A DNA stretch of 64,000 nt from Epiperipatus broadwayi (taxonomy: Eukaryota > Onychophora > Udeonychophora > Euonychophora > Peripatidae), in assembly GCA_028023455.1 (NCBI GenBank), contig JAQFVV010006335.1, positions 438,741 to 502,740 on the forward strand, in the 5' to 3' direction. A program made the position numbers and the translations under genes. Positions 1-13,532 of the stretch are shown here, piece after piece. Each line of letters opens with the position of its first letter. Position 1 is the first letter of the stretch. The notes beneath the pieces are model-generated. The model was given only the letters and a program-made list of their open reading frames with translations, had not been told where the DNA came from and made no database searches.

Positions 1-57
<57 letters not shown>

Positions 58-96
58 CATCTATCCATCTATCTATCTATCTGTCTATCTGTCTAT
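1..96. repeat. (CTAT)n tetranucleotide microsatellite
   Basis: An almost uninterrupted run of CTAT units from the window edge, with a few CCAT and CTGT variants toward the right end. It continues off the left edge, so the full length is unknown. Confidence 0.97.
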
Positions 97-2691
97 GCTT
101 AATGCCCATAAACGTTTTGCCAATATTCGTTTGAATTTTAAACTTTGATATTGCTTTTCATAATATTTTCTGATAATGTTTTAAATTATTATTAGTAACT
201 TATATATTACTTTTGTACAAATATATTTAAAATATGCAGTTTTTATAAATTTGAATATAAAAGAGTGTGTAGACACTTTTGTTTTCAAAATGCAGTGTGT
301 TTTGGAGATAATTAAATATAGTATTATGTTTTAATTTGTTAATCTCATTGGTAGTATAAAAGTTATAATAGTGTAAAAAGAAATTTAAAAAAATGAGAAT
401 TTCATATAGATAAATATCAAAACAACCAGTGACTTACAGAATAATTCCATATCAAATTATCACATTGACAATGTGGTACTTAGATAAAATTAACTATATT
501 TTTAAAAAAGTGAAAAAATTAATTGAATTATTAACACAGGCAAATGATAAAAAACAATGTTATTAATATTTGTAATAGAAGCAAATGAAACATTAGTCAT
601 TATTTTAACAGCCATTATAAGATTATATCATTAAATACATATACAAAGATGAATAAAATAATCTGATCATTTTTCCTTATTACTGCATTATTTATATATA
701 TTTTCATTGAATGCATTTATGGTTATATCCAGGAAAAAGCTGATTATTTTTGGTGTTTGAGGCAAGTCTTAAAAAATGCTATTTTAAAATTATTTCAAAG
801 CCTTATTAAAATAGCTTATGAACAAAGCAATGGATGTAACATATATATATATATATTAATTCTAATATTTTCAGGGATAAATGATGACTTCATATTGTTA
901 TTATTTTTGGAATATTCCATATAGTAAAATTCATAAATAACTGACGTTTCATTACAATGACATGTACCTTCCCCAGAGCGTCCTCTTTCTCAAATCACTC
1001 ATTCCTATAATTTGAGAAAGTGAACATGAGTGATTTGAGAAAGAGAACACTCTGAGGAAGGTACATGTTAAACAGCAGCTATTTAGCTATTTTACTACAT
1101 AAAATATCCTGAAAATAATAATCATATAAAGTCATATATATAAATATTAAATATAATGCTACATTTGATGCCTCTTTAAATTGGTGCATGAGAGAGTTGT
1201 TTTGTCATTTCACCTCTAGGACTGGTCTTTTTTCAATAAATCATTATGAAGTAAGTATCATGAAAATATTAATAAGAAATGTAATAAGTTTCAAAAAACT
1301 CAATTTTTTAAAGGAATTATTGATGACCAAATAATTGAAATTTAAGTGCAACCAGTACTTCAGGTAAAGTTGAACTTTGATACACTTTAAAATAATTGAT
1401 TTCAAAGTTTAGAAGTATGTAATATTTTTTTATAAATTTGAACGAAAGCAATTTTCATATATGGAATTTTCGTGAAAAGTAAGAGTTGATATTTTAAAAA
1501 CACACATTGGCAGACATACACATCCGCAAAGAATATTTTCAAAACCAATACAAACACTGTGTAAACTTTTATTTTTAAATTTAAAAATAAAAATATTTAA
1601 AAAGTTATTGGAATGATTTTATTCCTGAAATCGCAATATATATATATGCAATTGCCTTTTTTAGTTATTAAAATGTATTAATTTTAATATTCTTAACTCG
1701 AAAGTGCAACGAAAGAGAAAAGTATTTTATTTAAAAAATTAAAGCAACGGAGTAAAGATATATGTTTAAATATTTTAATTTTAAATATATTTTAAAGAAT
1801 AATAATTAATTTTTAATAAATAAATATATAATCATGTTTATTGTAATTTATCATTTTTTTTAATGTGAGAAATTGACCAGATGTTTATAAAAGTGTTAGA
1901 TATTTCTTTTCCTAGTTAATAAAAACATCTTTCTTTAAAAAAAAATGGGAGAGAAAGAGAGAGAAATCATTAAATCAATAAGAATCAGATTTTTTTAGAA
2001 TATATATATATAAACAATACTAGAGTAATATTTGACTGAACTTTCAGTTACAAAATGTTTAGATTTTATCACTCTTAATAAATAATAAACTTTCATTTTC
2101 AGGATAAAAAGAAACTTATTTTTTTTCTCAATAGTAAATACTCTTCAATGAACAAAAACTATGTATAATATATATTCAATAAAATAAATATTAATAATAA
2201 TAAATTATAAACTAATATTAAAAATCAAAATTACTGTATACATTAAATAAGATAATGTTCTGGCATCAATAGAATTTACCATATTAAAGTATTATGAACA
2301 ATGCCACTTAGGATAGCCAAAAATCTTTTCCTAAATACTATATGGTTTTTATAACTAATATTAACCTTTATAGCTTATAGTTGTTAGTATTTATTTTGCA
2401 TGTTATAGGGTTACAGCTAATTATTTTATATACATCAAACCTTATATGACCATGATAATAATAATCATTTAATTTAGTGATTACCCTTCTTATCTTATAC
2501 TGAGATGTATGTTACTTTGTTTATTTGTTTTATTAGATTTAATTACAGTCTTAATAGAATATTTTTTATTGTATAGAAGGGATATAGAATGATTTGGTTA
2601 TTGGTCCATAATCAGATAGGTTGTATTGTAAAATACAAGTACAATGTACTTTATTCATATAAATATTATGAAAATTTGGTGGAATGATTAC
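97..2691. other. AT-rich non-coding stretch
   Basis: No open reading frame of useful length, no splice-flanked exon and no recognisable element apart from the hairpin at 960-1068. The stretch has many short A or T runs and short (TA)n tracts, for example near 840-856. It is read as intron or intergenic DNA. Confidence 0.6.
960..1068. repeat. Short foldback (hairpin) element, 42-bp arms
   Basis: Positions 960-1001 and 1027-1068 are inverted copies matching at about 39 of 42 positions. They start and end with ACATGTACCTT and its complement, around a 25-bp loop. The loop holds a second partial copy of the TTTGAGAAAG motif. Size and structure fit a MITE or snap-back relic. No target duplication could be defined and no coding capacity is present. 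Confidence 0.75.
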
Positions 2692-2699
2692 AGTTAATA

Positions 2700-2748
2700 A
2701 AAATATTATATATATATATATATATTGTAGCGGGTGTACTCGTTACCC

Positions 2749-2790
<42 letters not shown>

Positions 2791-3051
2791 CATAATAAGT
2801 AATACATTATACATTACATCAATAATTTCAATCTCTGTGGTCATGTTCCTATCTTTCGTGTCTATATAAATATATGGGACCATAAATAAAGATAGAATCC
2901 ACCTTTATTGTTAAAAAGAGATTACCTTGACAACAGTTCGAGATTGTTGATTGTTATCTATATTGGGATTATCTAAGTATTGACTGGTTTTTAATAGTTA
3001 TATATATATATATATATATATTGTAATATATATATATATATATATATATAT
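2700..3051. repeat. (TA)n microsatellites around 2.7-3.05 kb
   Basis: There are TA runs at about 2700-2726, 2750-2788 and 3000-3051. The first two are separated by about 25 bp of non-TA sequence containing CGGGT and ACCCG, which are short inverted motifs. The last run directly abuts the left LTR of LTR-1. The YIYIYI open frame across this region is a product of the TA repeat, not a gene. Confidence 0.9.
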
Positions 3052-5657
3052 TGTACCGGTAAAAATCACCATGCTTAATCACACACAGTAATCCGAATTC
3101 AAACCCAGTCCACGTTTAGGAATAAATTCCAAAATGCAAACTAAATTCGAACCCAAAACCCTGGCATGACCCACCGATGACAATATTACAACGGTACGGG
3201 GTTTTCCCTTTACTAGCTCATCGAAAAACACAGACTAAATTACCTACAATCAGCTATTTCATAGATACCTTATAGTCGGGATATTGGTCCGGCTAATAAT
3301 TTAATGTATATATTTAAGTTGCTGATACAGACAGCAGGTGATTGACTAGATGTCGAGAGTAATAATGCAAGAGAGACAAAATTAGGTTAGATAAATTTTT
3401 AATAAATTATTGAAAGCATTGAATAATATTATTTACAGGTACGGTAAAACTCTCATATGTATTTTATAATAAATTGCTGCTAGTCCTCAATAATCGGTTT
3501 GTACTGATCAACAAACTCATGCCAATATTTATGTGTTTAAATGGTTGTACAGGTTGATATGAGAATCAGAGTAATTGGAGCACTTAAAATATTTAATTAC
3601 TAGTTTATATTAAGTTGTTTTATTTAATAGATTCGAACCATTGTGTATACGGATAAATGGGAGGCGGTTTTATATAAAAATATAATCTATAATACTGATG
3701 TACTGATGGTTGCAAGGATTAAGGTACACTACAATAATAACTTGCGGTGCATGGACGGAATACCGGGCGGCTTGTACTTTAACAAGTCTTAATGCCCCCA
3801 AGTAGATCCGAGACACTACAACCAGCCGGGATCATTTTAGAACCCCGGTGATCCAAGAGATTACCTGGAGAAGAATTTCTTTCTCTCCATATGGTAGTAA
3901 AACGAGACGCCAACTTAGGCGACGGTAAAGGCATTGCCACCGTAACATCGAGGAAGAGTGATCGGAAGTGGATTTTAAAACGAAATTATATAAACCATTT
4001 TATCTATCCGTAGCATGTTCTACGCAACAGCCCGATATAACTATTCAATAATAACATGGCGAAATCAAACGATCGCAAAAGTAACAATTAATTAATTTCA
4101 CTCTGAAACCCATAACTCACCCAGATTGTTCGGAAGGTAATAATAGCAATAAAATATTCACTTATTATTATTACTCCGTAATAATATATATAAAAAAAAT
4201 ATAATAAAATTTTAGACTATTTTAAGTATTTGAGATTTGGAGTGTAGATTAAAATATCATGACAAAGTAAAAGAAACAATAAAAATACTTGAATATCTCT
4301 CAACTCAACATAAATGAAACAATTTTTAGTTCGATAAAAGAAAATTACTTTTAAAATGAATATAATAAATATTATGAGATAAACTTTACTGACTTTAATT
4401 AGAGTTGAGAAATATTATTATTGGCATCGTTTTGTTTGTAAAATAAGTAATAGTAAAAATATAACTGTATTCACAAATGGATTATTAGTAGGCACAAATA
4501 TTAATAATTATCATCTAAAGACTAGAGCACAGAAATATTAGAGAAGAAATTTACTGACAGGTTTTTGTGTAACATTTTCAAATGGAAAACAAGAAATTTA
4601 CATGCAATTAAGTAGGTTAACAGATTAAATTTAAAATTATTACTGAGAGGAAAGTTAAAAAGTTCATGTAACAAAAGTTACCATTCTTTCTTCGTCCAGC
4701 TTTTCTTCTTGCGGTGATATGTATGAAGAACGTAGGCGCGCATTTTGAATTTCTTAGAACGGCATTGTTAATTTAAATGTTGGAATTTGGAAGACTGGAA
4801 GCACGGAAAACATTACAGATCAGCGGTATGAAAGATTTAAATTGGCAGAACAGGAATCAGCTTCTTGGACTTAGCCCATCATTATTGCAGTTTACCGGGC
4901 AATTTCTTAATAACGGTTGAAGTGATTTCTCTGGAATAACTACTTTGCTGTAGCTTGAGATGATCTAAGCACAGCCAAGTCAAAAGTTAGCATGACTATC
5001 TTATATCTAAGATGGCTACGGTTGACCTTTCTGCCTAGTTTTTGTTCATGACTCCGCCTCCTATGATTTTCCCGGCCTCCAGCAATAGCTAATTTTTGAC
5101 TATACAATAGCATTTGCCTTTCTTGATAAGAGTTCTACGTTTCTCATTTCCATTGTTCGGTTTTCATTTATTTTTAAATTTAATACATGATTCTAAATTG
5201 ACAAAACAATTACATCGGAATTCGTGAATACAAAAATATAAATTCATTATCTTAATTTATTGAAGTACAAATTAATTATCTATACATTTTGTACAAGTAA
5301 GAGTTTGATTAAAAATACTGATCAAAGGAATGTGACTTTTGATCAGCATTTTTAAATGACTTTGTATAATTTGCAAAATTAAAATTTAAAGAAAATATAC
5401 CCGCAATTGAAACTTTTAAATTGAGCTAATATAAATCCACAAACCACACACACACGAATATTATCTATCATGATTTGTGACATTTATACTCATACTCTTT
5501 ACATTAAATTCTTTTTAAACAAACACTAAATAAATAACTTAAAATTTATGTGGCTTGGAATAGAAAAAGTCTCATTGCGGGTAAATAGTGGTTTAGAATT
5601 ACCGTTCTTAAATGACAACCATGAAACTAAGATCGATTCTTCAATCTGTCTGTTTCA
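3052..5657 (-). repeat. Left LTR of LTR-1 (3' LTR of the minus-strand element)
   Basis: A 2606-bp copy that matches 8443-11047 throughout with scattered substitutions and few indels. It is richer in GC than its surroundings. In element orientation it starts TGAAACAG and ends GGTACA. No frame is open in both copies, so it is treated as regulatory, non-coding LTR. Confidence 0.95.
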
Positions 5658-5670
5658 TTTCTTCCTACTT
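5658..5670 (-). other. Polypurine tract of LTR-1
   Basis: Read on the minus strand, these bases end AGGAAGAAA directly before the TG that opens the LTR. This is where a plus-strand priming polypurine tract is expected, and it supports the minus orientation given by gag. Confidence 0.65.
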
Positions 5671-5905
5671 AAAAAAAAATAACAAAAAAAAATGTTTACA
5701 CATATTTTACTGACTTACATTTCATTACACAGTTGATCGACGTTGGAGAACAGTCTGGGTGAGAGTTTGAACCTAAACATGGGTGTGGAATGATACATTT
5801 TATCAATCATTTGTATATTAATGTCCATTGGTCTTTACTCATCATCTGAAACATTTATAACATAGTGGTCGTTTACCGGGTTATCCCAAAATTACTGTTT
5901 GTTTT

Positions 5906-6841
5906 CTATGTTCTCCCCGGGTCAGGAGGTATATAAGGCTTTAATTGTCTCGTGTTGTAATGACTCTGCTCCCATTCCCTTTTTGTTGGAGACAATTCCC
6001 CATAATCAATCTGGTTTAAAAGCTCAATAGTTTTTTCAAACGACATGGGGCAGCTTCCCAGCATCATTCTTTGTACCCACGGTGGTAAATTATGCACAAT
6101 AATCCGGGTAATGTGCTGATCAGTGTACTTAAAAGCAGTAAGAGATTTAAGTATTGTCACTTAGTGAATGAAGAATGCTGCATAACCCTGTCTGTTGTTC
6201 TCATTATATTTTTGACTGGAGAGCTTGTGTAAAAGTCCCTCCTGCTTTTCTTCACTCCAATACCTTTTTAAAAGGGCATTTTCATAACCTTGAATTGTAA
6301 TCGGTGGGTTTTTCAATAATTTCCACCAAGCCTTCGCGGATTCCTTTAGATAATGGCTGGCTACTGTTATTTTCTCCTTCTCGGTCATTTGGTGTAAGCA
6401 TAAAAATTCCTTGACACTATCCAAATGTACATCTGGATTTTCTCCGGGGTCACCTTTAAATATTTGGATATGAATGGATGACCCAAAGTATGGTATATTA
6501 CTCATCCTTATTTGGGGATTTATTGTCTGTTCTACTTTTATTTCTTTTCCTTTGATAGCGGTTTCCCTTGCCACTATTGGTTTTTCAATTTGACCCTGCC
6601 TCTCAGTTTGCATCTCCAACTCATCATTACTAACTTCTATCTTCTGGCTTGTTTTCTCTTCACTGATTTCCTCGCTCTGAATTTCCAACTCCTTCGGTAT
6701 GGTTTGGTCATCTTCTTCCTTCTTTGTATTGCTATTGGATTTCTCTTCCCGATCTGGTTTACCATCAATCCCCATACGTCCTTCTTCAATTCTCAACATC
6801 CGCTCCATCATATCCATCATAAGTTTTCTATCCTCTCTCAT
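5906..6841 (-). pseudogene. gag-like gene of LTR-1 with one in-frame stop
   Basis: This encodes a Gag-type structural protein, which packages the element's RNA in a capsid-like particle. From the ATG at 6841 the first frame runs 226 codons. Residues 1-22 are a Met/Glu/Arg-rich helix, 27-105 a charged Lys/Glu linker, and 123-226 match the retrotransposon Gag core pattern: FKGDPGENP, then a Leu/Phe-rich helix, AS..LKESAKAWW, and RYWSEEKQ followed by QKY. A TAA stop falls at 6161-6163, and the same frame continues for another 84 codons to 5906. In the related gag of LTR-2 the residue at this point is Gln, so a single C-to-T change explains the stop. No CCHC zinc knuckle is visible after the core. 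The gene is probably non-functional as read, unless the stop is suppressed. Confidence 0.82.
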
Positions 6842-8442
6842 CTCCTCGAGAATCGCGTAAAACTTCCCATCATCATCGTGCTCCCTCTGCTTGGCATTCT
6901 TCTCTAATCGTCTACAACCTTTTCTTTTATCAGGATATTTTTTAAAAACAATCTCATGATCACTGGATGTGTCTGATGTTTCTGCACCATTTTCAGATGA
7001 TTTACTGAACCCTTCTATTTCTGCCCGTTTGGTATTTTTATTTTTTTTTATTAATTATATGTGTGTGTTTTTTTTTTTTTTTAGCAGGTGAATTAGTTAT
7101 TTGCGAAATATTTTTATTTATGTATATATTCATAAAAGATACTGATCCCTGATCCTATATGCCAAATCCTTCCCCACTGCTGATACTGTTCCCACCTTTC
7201 TCATCCAGTTTGTGTGTCTTCCTTCCTTTCTTTTTTTCGCCTACGTTCCGTTTGATTTCTGTTATATAAAACCCCTTTTTCACTTTTTTTTTTTTATTAT
7301 TACATGTATATATATGATATGATAACGTGTATCTAAATTATTAATAAGGGAAGAGAAAAAACTTTATTTCACCCAGTTTGAACTATTCTCCTCAGTCCTA
7401 TAAAACAACATATTAACAATTAGTATATAATACAATAATATTCTTATAATACTGTCAGTAACTCTCTCTATATATATATCACCATTTCTCTCTTTTATAG
7501 ACCAAACAAAACTCACCACTGCTGTATGGACAAACATATTTGCTGACAAATTTATTTGAAAAGCGCCAGCCAGCAACATGTGACCAATAGATAATTTAGT
7601 CCACTGATCCCCAAATATATACTTTTTACGTGACTTAATAAAATCATTTGATTCAAGAACATAATGTTTTATGTAGAACGTCTAATATTAACGCTACTTC
7701 TGCGGGGCTATCATACAATTTCAAGTTTCTATAACGTAAGTGTATATACCGTTAACACTTTGACGACTGTATTTGGCTGATTGGTTTTATACAAAAACTT
7801 TACCTAAACGGTTACTCTACTTAACACCGGATAGCACATATTCCGGCCAAACTTTATTCAACTGATATTTATATTATGCACTGGCTTTGATAAGACTTCT
7901 ATATTAAACAATATATATACACACATACCCGCGTTTATTTGTAAGACATGAAAAGTAATCCTACTTTCTTTGCTTTATTTATTTTTTTTTTTTTTAAACA
8001 ACACAACAAAATTGACTTGCAAAAAGATTTATGAAATAACATTCGTTTATTTTGAATTACATAAACGCACAAAATCGATACAGGTTTTCACTTGCTTTGA
8101 AACTATTCTCAATATTTTTGTCGTTAAAACAAAACTTCAAAATCGCTTTCACACTTTTTTTCAAAAAAAAAAAATCTCACTATATTATCTTAACAATATT
8201 AGAAGGCAATCTATTCAACTGAAACTACTTGCAAGCAAGGGTGAAAAAAAATTAGTATACTTGACTTACTCAAAACATCGTTTTAAAACTGCGCATTTTA
8301 ATAACGCAAAGTATATATATCTCAACGGTATGAAAAAAAAATCGAATATTTCTATAATTTAATATTTACTCTTGTTCACTCTGCAGGGTGTGGGAGATTT
8401 CTTCATTCGAGCACCACGGAGGGCGTCCAAAATTTTGAACAC
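6842..8442 (-). other. Long leader of LTR-1, between 5' LTR and gag
   Basis: About 1.6 kb between the upstream LTR and the gag start in element orientation. It contains poly-T/poly-A tracts near 7070-7082 and 7285-7297. The short frames here (7364-7579 minus, 7970-8362 plus) have no recognisable domain. No clear primer binding site was found: the nearest TGG on the minus strand is at 8427-8429, 13 nt inside the LTR edge, and does not continue into a tRNA end that I recognise. Confidence 0.55.
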
Positions 8443-11047
8443 TGTACCGGTAAAAATCACCATGCTTAATCACACACAGTAATCCGAATTCAAACCCAGT
8501 CCACGTTTAGGAATAAATTCCAAAATGCAAACTAAATTCGAACCCAAAACCCTGGCATGACCCACCGATGACAATATTACAACAGTACGGGGTTTTCCCT
8601 TTACTAGCTCATCGAAAAACACAGACTAAATTACCTACAATCAGCTATTTCATAGATACCTTATAGTCGGGATATTGGTCCGGCTAATAATTTAATGTAT
8701 ATATTTAAGTTGCCAATACAGACAGCAGGTGATTGACTAGATGTCGAGAGTAATAATGCAAGAGAGACAAAATTAGGTTAGATAAATTTTTAATAAATTA
8801 TTGAAAGCATTGAATAATATTATTTACAGGTACGGTAAAACTCTCATATGTATTTTATAATAAATTGCTGCTAGTCCTCAATAATCGGTTTGTACTGATC
8901 AACAAACTCATGCCAATATTTATGTGTTTAAATAGTTGTACAGGTTGATATGAGAATCAGAGTAATTGGAGCACTTAAAATATTTAACTACTAGTTTATA
9001 TTAAGTTGTTTTATTTAATAGATTCGAACCATTGTGTATACGGATAAATGGGAGGCGGTTTTATATAAAAATATAATCTATAATACTGATGTACTGATGG
9101 TTGCAAGGATTAAGGTACACTACAATAATAAATTGCGGTGCATGGACGGAATACCGGGCGGCTTGTACTTTGACAAGTCTTAATGGCCCCAAGTAGATCC
9201 GAGACACTACAACCAGCCGGGATCATTTTTGAACCCCGGTGATCCAAGAGATTACCTGAAGAAGAATTTCTTTCTCTCCATATGGTAGTAAAACGAGACG
9301 CCAACTTAGGCGACGGTAAAGGCATTGCCACCATAACATCGAGGAAGAGTGATCGGAAGTGGATTTTAAAACGAAATTATATAAACCATTTTATCTATCC
9401 GTAACATGTTCTACGCAACAGCCCGATATAACTATTCAATAATAACATGGCGAAATCAAACGATCGCAAAAGTAACAATTAATTAATTTCACTCTGAAAC
9501 CCATAACTCCCCAGATTGTTCGGAAGGTAATAATAGCAATAAAATATTCACTTATTATTATTACTCCGTAATAATATATTAAAAAAAAATATAATAAAAT
9601 TTTAGACTATTTTAAGTATTTGAGATTTGGAGTGTAGATTAAAATATCATGACAAAGTAAAAGAAACAATAAAAATACTTGAATATCTCTCAACTCAACA
9701 TAAATGAAACAATTTTTAGTTCGATAAAAGAAAATTACTTTTAAAATGAATATAATAAATATTATGAGATAAACTTTACTGACTTTAATTAGAGTTGAGA
9801 AATATTATTATTGGCATCGTTTTGTTTGTAAAATAAGTAATAGTAAAAATATAACTGTATTCACAAATGGATTATTAGTAGGCACAAATATTAATAATTA
9901 TCATCTAAAGACTAGAGCACAGAAATATTAGAGAAGAAATTTACTGACAGGTTTTTGTGTAACATTTTCAAATGGAAAACAAGAAATTTACATGCAATTA
10001 AGTAGGTTAACAGATTAAATTTAAAATTATTACTGAGAGGAAAGTTAAAAAGTTCATGTAACAAAAGTTACCATTCTTTTTTCGTCCGGCTTTTCTTCTT
10101 GCGGTGATATGTATGAAGAACGTAGGCGCGCATTTTGAATTTCTTAGAACGGCATGGTTAATTTAAATGTTGGAATTTGGAAGACTGGAAGCACGGAAAA
10201 CATTACAGATCGGCGGTACGAAAGATTTAAATTGGCAAAACAGGAATCAGCTTCTTGGACTTAGCCCATCATTATTGCAGTTTACCGGGCAACTTCTTAA
10301 TAACGGTTGAAGTGATTTCTCTGGAATAACTACTTTGCTGTAGCTTGAGATGATCTAAGCACAGCCAAGTCAAAAGTTAGAGTGTCTATCTTATATCTAA
10401 GATGGCTACGGTTGACCTTTCTGCCTAGTTTTTGTCCATGACTCCGCCTCCTATGATTTTCCCGGCCTCCAGCAATAGCTAATTTTTGACTATACAATAG
10501 CATTTGCCTTTCTTGATAAGAGTTCTACGTTTCTCATTTCCATTGTTCGGTTTTCATTTATTTTTAAATTTAATACATGATTCTAAATTGACAAAACAAT
10601 TACATCGGAATTCGTGAATACAAAAATATAAATTCATTATCTTAATTTATCGAAGTACAAATTAATTATCTATACATTTTGTACAAGTAAGAGTTTGATT
10701 AAAAATACTGATCAAAGGAATGTGACTTTTGATCAGCATTTTTAAATGACTTTGTATAATTTGCAAAATTAAAATTTAAAGAAAATATACCCGCAATTGA
10801 AACTTTTAAATTGAGCTAATATAAATCCACAAACCACATACACACGAATATTATCTATCATGATTTGTGACATTTATACTCATACTCTTTACATTAAATT
10901 CTTTTTAAACAAACACTAAATAAATAACTTAAAATTTATGTGGCTTGGAATAGAAAAAGTCTCATTGCGGGTAAATAGTGGTTTAGAATTACCGTTCTTA
11001 AATGACAACCATGAAACTAAGATCGATTCTTCGATCTGTCTGTTTCA
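8443..11047 (-). repeat. Right LTR of LTR-1 (5' LTR of the minus-strand element)
   Basis: A 2605-bp copy of 3052-5657 at about 99% identity by eye. Differences are mostly transitions plus a 1-base indel near 9510. A 74-codon frame on the minus strand (9110-9334) is not shared intact with the other LTR and is not considered a gene. Confidence 0.95.
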
Positions 11048-11308
11048 ATATATATATATATCACTAACGACATAATTTTATTTGAATAATTATATTATAT
11101 ATCAGTACACTTGTAAATAAAATTTCATTGTTAATTATAATTGTTTACATTATAAATAATATTTAACATTTCTTTACAAAGTAAATGCTATGTTTTTATC
11201 AAATTCACTAAATTAGTTGATATTTTTGATTGCATAACAGTCTTTGTCAGAAAATGTTTTCTGTTCCATTTGCAATATTTTTTAAAAAATCATTTGAATT
11301 AAACAAAA

Positions 11309-11310
<2 letters not shown>

Positions 11311-11389
<79 letters not shown>
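11311..11389. repeat. (TA)n microsatellite, about 39 units
   Basis: A pure AT dinucleotide run. The plus-strand frame through it is a repeat artefact. Confidence 0.97.
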
Positions 11390-11391
<2 letters not shown>

Positions 11392-13475
11392 GTTGAAATT
11401 GGAGTTAAAAAAGTTCTGAGGAAGATTATTATTCAGCAGAAAGGGTCATCTGGATTAGAGAGCATAAATAAAAATATTGTATTATATTGAGAGCATATAA
11501 ACAGTAGTGATATTAGAAGAAAAGAAAGGAGATTAAATATTACTACTATTAACAATTTTAAAAATTCCGAACTGGATATATTACAGATTTTATAAATAGT
11601 AAGGAAAAATAAGATTAAAACAAAAAACAACCTTTCATGTAATGGATAACATATGAAATAATACTGCTTATTGCATATAAAGATTGTACATATAATAACA
11701 AATTAAATTTACTATAGGATATGATTTAGTCTTCAAATAATATATATATATGTTCACTTTTATATAAAAAAAATTCAATTAATGTTTTATGCTTATTTGA
11801 AATAATTCATTTGAGTTTCTAAATATGTAGTAATTCTACTAATATATAATAGATGACAATGTAATAATGATATAAGTATAAAGAATAGTAATGAAAATGG
11901 AATTATTAGTAGTAAAAGGTTCATGTGATGTCTGAGCACCAAAATTGTAGCTGGTGCTTTAATTCTGAAATCATTAGCTTTGTATTAGTCTAACACTACA
12001 ATACATTTTTTAAAGAAGGGACAATGTTTCATTTAGTTAGTCTATCTCCAAATTATATATTAATGAATACTTGATGATCGTTCCACATCTACAGTCTCTG
12101 AATCAATTCAGAGTTACAGTTCTTCATCAATAAAATGTATTGGACTTGTGAAGATCAATAGTCAGAAAATATTCTGATGATTGGATATAAAGAGGGATAA
12201 TTTATTATCTTAACTTAGAAGTTAAAAGAAGTAAAAGACAACATGGTGGTATGTTTGGTGTAAATAATATAACAAATACACAAGTAAATATTATCAATAG
12301 ACATATTTTAATTTGAATCCATTATATAAAAGTATGACCAAAAAAATCAAAAGTTAATGTTTTTTTTTTAATTATTACAATGTAATAAATTTTTAGAAGT
12401 ATATACATAATAAGTTTTAATATTTTCTATAAGGAATATCTATCAAGAAATATAGGTTCTATTTTAATGATAAATATGGTTCATATCTAAAAATATATAT
12501 ATTTATACTAAAATAACAATAATTTCTATTATATTGAATAAAATAAGATATTTAATTAAATACTTTTCTTAGTGCAATAACATTTTATTTAGTAGATTGG
12601 CTAGTATGAATTAACAAGTTATATGTTAATCACATTAATAATATTAATTATATAGTTATTTTATATGTTTAAAAGCATCTTTTATTTATTATAAATTTAC
12701 TAAATTTGCGATCGATGTAAACAAATACAAAACAGGGAGTAGATTAAAATAGAGTGAGGAAAATATTAGATATGAATTAGAAAATAGCTTATTATATTTT
12801 TTTAGAAATGTGAAAAACAGTTATAGATAAAAATTGCAAAATGTGAGATAAGGTAAATTTTATTAAATAATTAATCTACAAATTATATCTATAAAAATAG
12901 CTACATATTAAATAATTTCTTATTTATTCAGAAAAAATATCGTAAAAAGAATGACACATTAGACATTTTATGAATTTTATGATAAAACCAAGAGATGTAT
13001 TTATTTATAATTTAATCATTCGAGTTACATATTTTGAGCATTTTGAATTATGCTCTTATAAAATTTTATTACCAGAAAAATTAAATATTTATTTGTAATC
13101 AGCTTTGTCTATTTCAAAATTGTTTAGATTAGAATAAATAATTCATTTATTCATTAGTAAATTATTTATTTATCAATTTAAATAAGATTTATTTATTTAT
13201 AAATAAAAATTTTATTTATTGATTTATAAATAAAATATTTATATTTATATCTTCTATAATAATGTTTTTTGACAAACTTACTATTATAAATATTATAATA
13301 ATTAATTTATTTATTGTTTTATTATGTAATATATTTTAGTGATATTGCTTTCTAGACAATATTTTTAAACAAAACATAAATGCTTTATATAAATTAGCAC
13401 AAAGTTTAATGCATATGCTAATCATTTACCTGATACGAAGAATATTCTTCAATTTTAAAAGTACAAAGTCATTGT
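11390..13475. other. AT-rich non-coding stretch
   Basis: No gene, exon or element recognised. There is a small hairpin near 12095-12115 (CTCTGAAT / ATTCAGAG), and TTTATT-type repeats near 13130-13260. Confidence 0.55.
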
Positions 13476-13476
13476 T

Positions 13477-13529
<53 letters not shown>
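13476..13529. repeat. (TA)n microsatellite at the left edge of LTR-2
   Basis: A TA run interrupted once by CA near 13491. The left LTR of LTR-2 starts at its last base. Confidence 0.93.

Positions 13530-13532
<3 letters not shown>

Larger units (their letters stand above)
3052..11047 (-). mobile_element. LTR-1: young, Gag-only LTR retrotransposon
   Basis: Two nearly identical direct repeats, 3052-5657 and 8443-11047, enclose 2785 bp. On the plus strand each repeat starts TGTACC and ends TGTTTCA, the TG..CA form of LTRs. The flanking 4 bp are ATAT on both sides, but these lie in TA-rich DNA, so the target duplication is only suggestive. A purine tract against the left LTR and the gag frame both place transcription on the minus strand. 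The interior has a gag-like gene and no reverse transcriptase, protease or integrase. By eye the LTRs differ at about 30 sites in 2.6 kb (about 1%), so insertion is recent. Gag sequence suggests the Ty3/gypsy group; without pol the lineage is not proven. Confidence 0.93.

Noticed and set aside
6512-6907. 131-codon plus-strand frame over the LTR-1 gag
   Set aside because: Antisense shadow of the gag frame; no protein signature.
8421-8442. Primer binding site for LTR-1
   Set aside because: The nearest TGG is 13 nt from the LTR and the following bases match no tRNA end that I can name.
11230-11490. Long YIYIYI open frames here and at 28745-29106, 33572-33817, 39253-39456, 43454-43879, 47065-47253 and 54831-55037
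   Set aside because: They are simply (TA)n repeats read as Tyr-Ile codons, often on both strands.
12060-12140. Hairpin CTCTGAAT/ATTCAGAG next to a TTGATGAAG motif, considered as a hammerhead
   Set aside because: The GAA half and helix I do not fit, and the C of CTGATGA is missing.
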